Made by a program: the position numbers and the translations under genes
The notes under the pieces: generated by a model
The model's input: only the letters and a program-made list of their open reading frames with translations
Database searches by the model: none
Told to the model about the DNA's origin: nothing
Part shown: positions 29,610 to 37,244 of the stretch, in pieces
How the letters are laid out: each line of letters opens with the position of its first letter
How positions within the stretch are numbered: the stretch's first letter is position 1
Origin: Halomonas faecis
GTDB lineage: Bacteria > Pseudomonadota > Gammaproteobacteria > Pseudomonadales > Halomonadaceae
DNA: 64,000 nt
Reading direction: 5' to 3'
NCBI RefSeq assembly: GCF_010993975.1
Contig: NZ_JAACZO010000002.1
Span: 117,275-181,274, forward strand

Positions 29610-29936
29610 GTTGGGGCCCTCATCTGTGTTGTGGTCGCCGGGTGGGGGAGTGGCGCAACGCTGCCGGTGCCCCGCCCCGGCCGTGAAACGGTCTTGACAG
29701 TCGGTCTTGACAAACCGCGGGTCACTGGGTGGCGAGAGTCTACGGCAAACTGTCGACAATGTTAAGGCGAGGCCATCGTCTGGCCCCTAGAACTTTCGGC
29801 AAACGAGACCTTGGGAGAACGCCGCGTCGTGCACCGCACTGGCCAGGTATCATCGGCGGGATGTCGTTTTTCAGGTCGCACTTTGGCCACGGCCGGGAGC
29901 GGGTTACCATGTGCGTCGATTGTGACGAGGATCGTT
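29610..29936. promoter_or_regulatory. acnB-miaE divergent intergenic region with an 11-bp direct repeat
   Basis: This 327-bp region separates divergent acnB and miaE. CGGTCTTGACA occurs twice, at 29689-29699 and 29702-29712, so the copies are offset by 13 bp. Each contains TTGACA, which could be a -35 element on the plus strand. The repeat lies 80-103 bp from the acnB start and could be a regulator site. No other gene is supported here. Confidence 0.4.
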
Positions 29937-30587
29937 ATGGCTGCTGCCGATATTCCCCCAGTGTCTTCCGATGATGATGCCGAGGCGCTGCTGCCGGCCG
30001 GCCTGGTCGAGTTTCTGGGCGGCGCTACGCCGGATGCCTGGGTCGACTGGGCGCTCGCCAACCCCGAATTGCTGCTCATCGACCACGCCCAGTGCGAAAA
30101 GAAGGCGGCGTCCACCGCCATGAGCCTGCTCTATCGCTATGTCAGCGAGCCGCTGCTGCTGACCAAGATGTCGCAGCTCGCCCGTGAGGAGCTGCTGCAT
30201 TTCGAGCAGGTGGTCAATTTGATGGCGGCGCGCGGCATCGCTTATCGCCACTTGAGCGCTTCGCGCTACGCCGAAGGTCTACGTCGTCATGTGCGCGCTC
30301 AAGAACCCGACCGGCTAGTCGATATTCTCATCATCGGTGCTTTCATCGAGGCGCGCAGCTGTGAACGCTTCGCACGGCTCATCCCCCATCTGGATGAGGT
30401 GCTTGCCAAGTTCTATCGCAGTCTGGTTAAGTCGGAAGGTCGCCACTACGAAGATTACTTGATGCTGGCGCAGCATCTGGCGCCGTCACCCATCGAGGAT
30501 CGGGTGGCCTTCTTCGCCGAGCGTGAACGCGAACTGATCGTGACGCCGGATACCGAATTTCGATTCCATAGCGGTGTGCCGGCCTGA
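29937..30587 (+). CDS. miaE: tRNA-(ms2io6A37) hydroxylase
   Basis: Non-haem diiron monooxygenase that hydroxylates the ms2i6A modification at tRNA position 37. ATG 29937 gives 216 residues. The diiron ligand motifs are visible: DHAQCEKKAAS, AREELLHFEQVV (ExxH), GAFIEARSCERF and SEGRHYEDYL. The longer frame to 29811 is not supported by family similarity. It precedes a large regulator gene by 30 bp, but a functional link is not evident. Confidence 0.93.
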   Translation: MAAADIPPVSSDDDAEALLPAGLVEFLGGATPDAWVDWALANPELLLIDHAQCEKKAASTAMSLLYRYVSEPLLLTKMSQLAREELLHFEQVVNLMAARGIAYRHLSASRYAEGLRRHVRAQEPDRLVDILIIGAFIEARSCERFARLIPHLDEVLAKFYRSLVKSEGRHYEDYLMLAQHLAPSPIEDRVAFFAERERELIVTPDTEFRFHSGVPA

Positions 30588-30617
30588 GACGGCCGCACCG
30601 CCACGCAGGGTGCCAAC

Positions 30618-33600
30618 ATGCAGGACGCTTCAGACGTTCACGAGACCGACCGGGACCGGCTGGCGCTGTTTGGCCACTTCTCGCTGTCGTTGGGTGACGA
30701 TGTCCTGACCCAGTTCAGCTACGACAAGGTCAAGGCATTGCTGATCTACCTGCTGCTGCACCAGCAGCCGGTCAATCGCGCCAGCCTGGCCGAGCTGCTG
30801 TGGCCGGATCAGGGGTTGTCGTCGGGGCGTACCAATCTGCGCCATGCCTTGCACTGCCTGCGCCAGTCGCTTGGCGAAGAGGCCGAGCGTGTACTGGCGG
30901 TTTCGCGTCAGACCATCGCCTTTCGCCTGCCGGAGTCGTGGCGCTTCGATCTCCACGTGCTCGACCGGCTGCTGGAGGGCCCGCAGGACGTTACCAACCT
31001 CGAAGCGGTACTGCAGCACTACCGCGGCGATCTGGTCGAAGAGCTTCAGCTGCCGGCGTGCACGGAGTTCCAGCGCTGGCTCGTGCAACTGCGCAACGAG
31101 TGGCGCCAACGGGTGATCCGCTTTGCCGAAGCGGTTCTCGAGGCGCACGACGACGTACCCGACCGGCTGCTCGAAGCGCTGGTCAGTCGCTTCTCCGGCT
31201 ACGGGCCCTTCCATGAGCGGCTGGTGCGGCAGTTGGCCGAGCAGGACCAGCTCGCCGCCGCGCATGAACAGTACAACGCCTACCTGCAGCTGCTGGCTCT
31301 GTCCGGGCAGCAGCCCGAGCCCGGCTTCCTGCAGCTCGCCCGCTACTGGTCCGACGGTCAGCCCGACCTGCCGGGCATGTCCCCGCAAGGTGCCTTCTCG
31401 CGCACGCTGGCCGCCGACAGCACGCCACTGCGCGACGACGAGATCGAGCAGCGTCAACTGTCGGTGATGGCCATTCGCCTGCGGATCATGGGGGAGCTCT
31501 CCGCACGCGATGAAGCTCGCGCCTGCCTGACCCTGCAGATCGAGCTGATGCGTTGGCTCGAGCAGCAGTGCCGCCACCTGGGCGGATTCTGGCTACCCGG
31601 CGCCACCGGCGGGCTGGGGCTCGCCTGCTTCGGAACCCACGGCCCGGCCCACCAGCTGGCCGAGCTGGTAGCGCTTTACGAGCATTGCCGTCGGGTGTTG
31701 CCCGAGGAGGTCGCCCGTCACTGGAGCGGCGAGGGCGAGCCGCCGCGTATCGAATTGGCTGCCGGCCTCAACAGCGGACGCGTGGTCTACCTTCCGGAGC
31801 GCCACCTGGTCGATCCTCTGGGTCAGGTGACTCAAGGGTCGGTGGAGCTGATGGATGCCGCCGAGGGCAGTGAGCTGGTGATCTCTCAGGAAGCCAGCCA
31901 GCACATGCCGCCGGCACTCGACCTGCAGCCGCGGCTCGCCTCGCGGCTGGTCGCCAGTGATGGCCGCGTGCGCCTGCGCGCGCTGGTTCTGGGCGCCAAC
32001 GAAGGGGGCCGCGATGCCATGCCGCCCAGCCTGGTAGGTCGAGAAGGCGCACTGCGCGTGCTGCGCGACGCCTTGGCTCGCGCCGGTATCGGTCTGCGTC
32101 AGAGCGTGCTGGTGCGCGGCGCATCGGGCATGGGCAAGTCGGCGCTCATGGTGGGCTTTCGCCAGTTGGAGCTGAGCCGCGATGCTGCCATTTGCTGGCA
32201 GCCCACCACGCGGCTCTCGGTACTCGAGCCGTTTGGCGTGGCGCGCACCCTGTTGCGCTGGCATCTCGGCGGTGAGCTGACTGCCGAAGGGCTCGGCGAG
32301 CTGCTCGAAGCCCACTTCGAGGGCAGCCTCGGCGACGAGCAGCGCGAACGGCTGGAAGCCGCGCTGGGAGTGCGGCAGTCGTCGGAAGAGACGCAGCTCG
32401 CCAAGAGCGGCGAGACGGCGGAGCGTGTGGTGGCGCTGCTGTGCCGGATCATCGAACGGCAAACTGCCGAGCGGCCACTGGTGTTGATGATCGACGATCT
32501 GCAGTGGCTCGATGAACCCTCCTTCCGGGTACTCACCGGCCTGCAGGCACGTCTGCCCATCAACTGTGCCTTCCTGCTGGTGGCCAGCCACCACGGGCGA
32601 GAGGCGCTGCCCACTCGGCTGCACTGGGATCAGCAGGTCACCCTGGGGCGCCTCGATGCCATGCAGTCGTCGCGGCTACTGTCGCAGCTGGCGCGCCGCT
32701 ATCGTCTACACCTGAGCCCCCGCCTGCGCGGCCAGATCATCGAGCGCTGCGACGGCGTGCCGCTCTACATGCAGGAGATCTGCCGGCGCCTGGAGATGGA
32801 TCGCCGCGAAGGGCGCAGCGTGAATCTCGAAGAGTTGCCCCGCGGCTTGCTGGGGTTGCTCGCCAGCCGTATCGACCAGCTCGATGGCGACCGCGAGGTC
32901 GCCCATGTGGCGGCGGTGCTGGGGCGGCGCTTTCGCCTGGATTTCCTGGCCGAATGCAGTGGCTGGGAGATGTCGCGGCTCAACCGGGCGCTGGAGCAGA
33001 TGCGCCGCCTGGAGATCATCGAGCCGGCCAGTGGCGAGGAGGGGCGTGAATTCCAGTTCAGCCACCAGTTGCTGCAGGAAGCCGCCTACCTGTCGTGTCC
33101 GCGTGACGTGCGGGTGCGGATTCACCGCCAGGTAGTGAGCCTCATCGAGGAGCACTTCCCCATGTGGATCAGTCGCCATCCCGGCGACTTCGCCACCCAT
33201 CTGCGACGCAGCGGTCACTATGCCCGAGGCGCCCGTTACTTCGAACTCGCCGCCCGCGAGGCGCTGAAGGTGAGCGCCAACCGAACGGCGCTACGCATGG
33301 CCGACTTCGGGTTGGCCAGCCTGCGCCATGTCGAGGAACAGGAAGAGCGCGAGATCAGCCTGTTGACGGTACGCGGTCAGGCCGCCTTTGCCCTCGAGGG
33401 GCACGGCTCGCCCACCGCTCACGAGAGCTTCGTGCGCGCCCGTGAGCTGCTGGTCGGGCAGGAGGCCGGTGTGGGTGACGATCCTGAGGATCTGGAGCAG
33501 GCGTTCTTGGTCAAATGGGGGCTGTGGGTCGGCTGCAGCCAGCGCCATGCCCATGCGGATGCCTTCTCACTGGCCTCCAAGCTGGCCGATCTGGCCGCGC

Positions 33601-34535
33601 AGTTGGAAGATCCGCGCTACCGGCGTTTGGCGGATTACGCGCGGGCCAACTGCGAGTACTGGGCCGGACGAATCCGTCAGGCCTACGAGCATCTCGACGA
33701 AATCGATCCCCTCGAGCAACCCATGCTGATCGAGTGGTTGCCGTTCTCCGACCATCCGCAGGTTGCTGCCGCCTGTTTTCAGGGGTGGGCCATGTGCCTG
33801 TGCGGGGACTATCGCCGGGCGGAGCAGCAGGTCGAATCGGCGACCCGCCTGGCCGAGCGCATCGGCCATCCCGGTTCGCTGGCCATGGCGCTGCTGTTCG
33901 CGGCGTCCCTCTATCGTCAGATGGGGCACGTCCACCTGGCTGCTCGCCGCGCCGAGCAGGCCGTGGAACTCACCGAAACGCCGGATCTGCACCTGTGGCA
34001 GGTGACCGGGCAGGCCGTGCTTGGCTGGCGTCGCGCGCTGTCCGGCGATCGCGACGGTTTGGCGCTGGTCGATGAATCCCTCGAAGAGCTCAGCGAGATC
34101 ACCGGTCGCGACCGCTTTCACCGACCCACGCTGTGGTACAGCGATGCCTGCATTGCCTTGGGCGAATACGCCCGTGCCGAGGACTACCTCGACCAGTGCT
34201 TGATGATCGCCCGCGAACGCAGCACGCTCTTCGTTCCCGAACTGGCGGTTCAACTCGCCAAGGTGCGTCAGCGGCTGGGGCATCCTCAGGGGGAGGTGCG
34301 CCGTCTGGTGGAGGAGGGCCTCGAGGTGGCGCGCCGCCACGAAAATCGCCACCTCCAGCTGTGCGCGCTGGAAGCCTGGCTGACTCTGGTCGACAGCCGT
34401 GACGCCGCTGCCCGTGAAGCCTGTCGTACGCTGCTGGGCGAAGTGAGTCACAGCGATGCACCGGTGCTGGTACGTTGGCGCACCCTGCTCGATCGGCGCC
34501 AGGCCGAGGCGATTCAGGTTCAGGTGGAGGAGTGA
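30618..34535 (+). CDS. Large SARP/BTAD-ATPase-TPR transcriptional regulator
   Basis: A 1305-residue multidomain regulator. Residues about 10-110 form a SARP-type winged helix (LALFGHFSLSLGDD, NRASLAELLWPDQGLSSGRTNLRHALHCLRQSLG), and about 115-250 a bacterial transcriptional activation (BTAD) helical domain. Residues about 275-430 resemble a class III nucleotidyl cyclase domain that lacks the metal-binding aspartates (QLSVMAIRL..., IELAAGLNSGRVV). An AAA/STAND ATPase follows (Walker A RGASGMGKSAL, Walker B LVLMIDDLQWLD), then C-terminal TPR-like helices. Such proteins activate target operons on an unknown signal. Its target is not evident: neighbours are miaE and trhP. Confidence 0.8.
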   Translation: MQDASDVHETDRDRLALFGHFSLSLGDDVLTQFSYDKVKALLIYLLLHQQPVNRASLAELLWPDQGLSSGRTNLRHALHCLRQSLGEEAERVLAVSRQTIAFRLPESWRFDLHVLDRLLEGPQDVTNLEAVLQHYRGDLVEELQLPACTEFQRWLVQLRNEWRQRVIRFAEAVLEAHDDVPDRLLEALVSRFSGYGPFHERLVRQLAEQDQLAAAHEQYNAYLQLLALSGQQPEPGFLQLARYWSDGQPDLPGMSPQGAFSRTLAADSTPLRDDEIEQRQLSVMAIRLRIMGELSARDEARACLTLQIELMRWLEQQCRHLGGFWLPGATGGLGLACFGTHGPAHQLAELVALYEHCRRVLPEEVARHWSGEGEPPRIELAAGLNSGRVVYLPERHLVDPLGQVTQGSVELMDAAEGSELVISQEASQHMPPALDLQPRLASRLVASDGRVRLRALVLGANEGGRDAMPPSLVGREGALRVLRDALARAGIGLRQSVLVRGASGMGKSALMVGFRQLELSRDAAICWQPTTRLSVLEPFGVARTLLRWHLGGELTAEGLGELLEAHFEGSLGDEQRERLEAALGVRQSSEETQLAKSGETAERVVALLCRIIERQTAERPLVLMIDDLQWLDEPSFRVLTGLQARLPINCAFLLVASHHGREALPTRLHWDQQVTLGRLDAMQSSRLLSQLARRYRLHLSPRLRGQIIERCDGVPLYMQEICRRLEMDRREGRSVNLEELPRGLLGLLASRIDQLDGDREVAHVAAVLGRRFRLDFLAECSGWEMSRLNRALEQMRRLEIIEPASGEEGREFQFSHQLLQEAAYLSCPRDVRVRIHRQVVSLIEEHFPMWISRHPGDFATHLRRSGHYARGARYFELAAREALKVSANRTALRMADFGLASLRHVEEQEEREISLLTVRGQAAFALEGHGSPTAHESFVRARELLVGQEAGVGDDPEDLEQAFLVKWGLWVGCSQRHAHADAFSLASKLADLAAQLEDPRYRRLADYARANCEYWAGRIRQAYEHLDEIDPLEQPMLIEWLPFSDHPQVAAACFQGWAMCLCGDYRRAEQQVESATRLAERIGHPGSLAMALLFAASLYRQMGHVHLAARRAEQAVELTETPDLHLWQVTGQAVLGWRRALSGDRDGLALVDESLEELSEITGRDRFHRPTLWYSDACIALGEYARAEDYLDQCLMIARERSTLFVPELAVQLAKVRQRLGHPQGEVRRLVEEGLEVARRHENRHLQLCALEAWLTLVDSRDAAAREACRTLLGEVSHSDAPVLVRWRTLLDRRQAEAIQVQVEE

Positions 34536-34589
34536 GCCTTCAGCGGGCTTGAAGGTGGAAAGCCCTCAGCGGTACTCACGGAAGCGCTC

Positions 34590-34853
34590 TCAAGTGGCGA
34601 TTTCCAGCGCTGCGATGCGCGTCAGCGCCTGGTCGCGATTCGCGCCGCAGAGGTCGGCGTCGTAGTCGAAACGGCGGCAGACCTCGGGGCGGCGCGGGTC
34701 GCCGAACAGCCGGCACAGGTTGGCGTCGTCCAACTGCACGCAGCGCACCCCTGCAGGTTTGCCGTCCGGCATGCCGGGAATCGGCGAGCTGATCGACGGT
34801 GCGATGCAGCAGGCCCCGCAGCCGGGGCGGCACTTTCCGATTGCGTCGAACAT
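34590..34853 (-). CDS. YkgJ-family cysteine cluster protein
   Basis: An 87-residue protein with the zinc/iron-chelating cysteine pattern CRPGCGACC...CVQ...CRLF...VCRRF...LCG, typical of the YkgJ/CxxCxxCC family. Biochemical role is unknown; a metal-cluster protein is likely. It is divergent from trhP and convergent with the large regulator gene. Confidence 0.85.
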   Translation of the reverse strand: MFDAIGKCRPGCGACCIAPSISSPIPGMPDGKPAGVRCVQLDDANLCRLFGDPRRPEVCRRFDYDADLCGANRDQALTRIAALEIAT

Positions 34854-34980
34854 GGCCGGCTCTCCTCGTCATGAACGGCGGGGCGCGCCAGTCTACGCAA
34901 CCGGTCATGATCTGGCCAGGATCGGCGGCAATTGCTAGACTCTCGCCCCCTTTTCATCGTCCTGACAACGGTGACCCCTG

Positions 34981-36399
34981 ATGCCAGCTCCCGAACTGCT
35001 CTCCCCGGCGGGGACGTTCAAGAACATGCGCTACGCCTTCGCCTACGGCGCGGATGCCGTCTATGCCGGCCAGCCGCGTTATTCCCTGCGCGTACGCAAC
35101 AACGACTTCAAACTCGACAACCTCCACAAGGGCATCGCCTACGCCCGCGAGCGCGGCAAGCAGTTCTACGTCGCGTCGAATATCGCCCCGCACAACAGCA
35201 AGCTGAAGACCTACCTGCGCGACATGGAACCGGTGATCGAGGCCGGGCCGGATGCGCTGATCATGTCCGACCCGGGGCTGATCATGATGATCCGCGAGCG
35301 CTGGCCCGAGCAGCCGATTCATCTGTCGGTGCAGTCCAATGTGGTCAACTGGGCGGCAGCCAAATTCTGGCAACAGCAGGGCATCAGTCGCATCATCCTC
35401 TCGCGGGAACTGTCGCTGGAGGAGATCGCCGAGATCCGTGCCGAGTGCCCGGATCTGGAGATCGAGACCTTCGTCCACGGCGCGCTGTGCATTGCCTATT
35501 CCGGCCGCTGCCTGCTCTCCGGCTACTTCAACCACCGTGACCCCAACCAGGGTACCTGCACCAATGCCTGCCGCTGGCAGTACAACACCGTGGCCGCCGC
35601 TCACGACGAGACTGGCGATCTGGTGCCGGGCAACTCCGCGGCGGCCCATGCCGGCAGCGGCGTGTGGACGCCGGAGGGGCAGGGCGGCCTGATCGCCTCC
35701 GGCGGCGGCAGCACCCGTCACGGCACGGCCACTGCCGGTGGCGTGGAAGGCCAGGACGAGCTTTCGGCGCTGATCGAGGACGCCAGTCGCCCCGGCGAGC
35801 TGATGCCGATCTTCGAGGACGAGCATGGCACCTACATCATGAACTCCAAGGACCTGCGTGCCGTACAGCACGTCCCGCGGCTCGCCGAGATGGGAGTCAC
35901 CTCGCTGAAGATCGAGGGGCGCACCAAGTCTCACTACTACGTGGCGCGCACCGCTCAGGTCTACCGCCGTGCCATCGACGATGCCGTGGCCGGCCGGCCC
36001 TTCGACATGCGCCTGATGGACGAGCTCGACAATCTGGCCAACCGCGGTTACACGGAAGGCTTCTACCGTCGGCACGTTCACGACGAATACCAGAACTACG
36101 AGCGTGGCCACTCGGTGGGCGTTCATCAGCAGTTCGTCGGTGAGGTGATCGGCTACGATCCGGATCGCGGCATGCTGGAGATCGACGTCAAGAACCGCTT
36201 CGAGGTGGGCGACGGCGTCGAGCTGATGCTGCCCGGCGGCAATCGTCGCTTCACGCTGGAGCATATCGAGAACCGTCGTGGCGAGTCGGTACGGGCGGCT
36301 CCCGGCTCCGGCCATCGGGTGCGTATCCCGGTGCCCGGCGAGGCCATCGCACCCGAGCGCATCGAGTTTGCGCTGCTCATGCGCGACCTGCCGGGCTAG
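34981..36399 (+). CDS. trhP: Peptidase U32-family tRNA hydroxylation protein TrhP (YegQ)
   Basis: Needed for prephenate-dependent hydroxylation of uridine 34 in tRNA (ho5U). The 472-residue protein has the U32 signature EIETFVHGALCIAYSGRCLLS, the downstream cysteine region NQGTCTNACRWQYN (Fe-S ligands), and SLKIEGRTKSHYYVARTAQVYR. Residues about 205-260 form a Gly/Ala-rich loop (SAAAHAGSG..., SGGGSTRHG) longer than in E. coli YegQ. It is the second tRNA-modification gene in the window after miaE. Confidence 0.92.
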   Translation: MPAPELLSPAGTFKNMRYAFAYGADAVYAGQPRYSLRVRNNDFKLDNLHKGIAYARERGKQFYVASNIAPHNSKLKTYLRDMEPVIEAGPDALIMSDPGLIMMIRERWPEQPIHLSVQSNVVNWAAAKFWQQQGISRIILSRELSLEEIAEIRAECPDLEIETFVHGALCIAYSGRCLLSGYFNHRDPNQGTCTNACRWQYNTVAAAHDETGDLVPGNSAAAHAGSGVWTPEGQGGLIASGGGSTRHGTATAGGVEGQDELSALIEDASRPGELMPIFEDEHGTYIMNSKDLRAVQHVPRLAEMGVTSLKIEGRTKSHYYVARTAQVYRRAIDDAVAGRPFDMRLMDELDNLANRGYTEGFYRRHVHDEYQNYERGHSVGVHQQFVGEVIGYDPDRGMLEIDVKNRFEVGDGVELMLPGGNRRFTLEHIENRRGESVRAAPGSGHRVRIPVPGEAIAPERIEFALLMRDLPG

Positions 36400-36437
36400 A
36401 CACTCCCCGGCCCGGCGCTACGCTTGCGCGGATCGCC

Positions 36438-37244
36438 TCAGTCGACGACCACCACCGGCAAAGGGATGCGTGCCAGCATGTCCGGGTCTTCGTCCAGCAG
36501 CCGGGTGAGCTGAGCTCGATGCAGCAGCAGGCCACCGGCCTCGCTGCGTGCCAGCAGGCGTTCCAGTTCGCCGGCACGGTGGGCGGGCAGGGGCGTTACC
36601 CCGTCGAACAGGGCGGCCAGCCAGCCCGGTAACGTCCCGCCCTCGAGTGGGCTACGGGCGTGGTCCACCAGGCGCAGCGGTCCGCGTCGGAAGGCGCGGC
36701 GTTCGTCCCACACCAACACCGTGCAGGGCGCGTGGAGCAGCACGCGTCGGCTGGTGGAGCCGAGCCGCGGGCCGAAGCGCTCCGACATGCCTGCCTTGCC
36801 CATCACCAGCACGTCGCCGGGGGTAGCCTGGGCCAGGGTTTCCGCCACCACCTGCCCACGGCTCACTTCCAGTCGATGACGCAGTTCGCGGCCGGCGACG
36901 GCACGCTCCACCGCCTGGTGGATGCGGCTCCGCTGGCGGGCGATGGCGGCTTCGAGGCTGCTGTCGGTGAGCGGCCGGGCCAGCCCCGATTGAGCGCCGA
37001 TCTCGCGGGCAAAGGGGAAGCCCGCGCAGCTCAGCAGGTCGGTGTCTTCCACGTAGAGTGCCACCAGCTCGGCTTGGCGCCGCGCAGCCAGATCCACGGC
37101 CGCCGCCAGAGCCACCAGGCTGTGCCGCGATGCGTCGAGCAGGGCCAGGACACGGGCGAGTTCCGACGAGGTAGGCCTCTCGCCGGAGCGACGCTCGGGC
37201 AGATGGGAAGTTCCCTGCCCGTTGCCGGGGCGTTCAGCCATCAT
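36438..37244 (-). CDS. Universal stress protein family protein
   Basis: A 268-residue USP-type protein. The first half contains the USP fold (RVLALLDASRHSLVALAAAVDLAARRQAELVALYVED) and an ATP-binding-like loop (GDVLVMGKAGMSERFGPRLGSTSRRVLLHAPCTVLVW). The second half is a degenerate repeat. Start at ATG 37244 (or 37241) follows GGAGGAGG and overlaps the end of the upstream Lon-like gene, so the two are translationally linked. ORF sequence further upstream lies inside the Lon gene. Confidence 0.75.
   Translation of the reverse strand: MMAERPGNGQGTSHLPERRSGERPTSSELARVLALLDASRHSLVALAAAVDLAARRQAELVALYVEDTDLLSCAGFPFAREIGAQSGLARPLTDSSLEAAIARQRSRIHQAVERAVAGRELRHRLEVSRGQVVAETLAQATPGDVLVMGKAGMSERFGPRLGSTSRRVLLHAPCTVLVWDERRAFRRGPLRLVDHARSPLEGGTLPGWLAALFDGVTPLPAHRAGELERLLARSEAGGLLLHRAQLTRLLDEDPDMLARIPLPVVVVD

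Noticed and set aside
27000..29765. Long plus-strand open frame of about 929 codons opposite acnB
   Set aside because: It is the antisense shadow of acnB, a common effect in GC-rich DNA, with no family similarity. Similar shadows opposite dinB, ppsA, the LOV gene and the acyl-CoA ligase were also left out.
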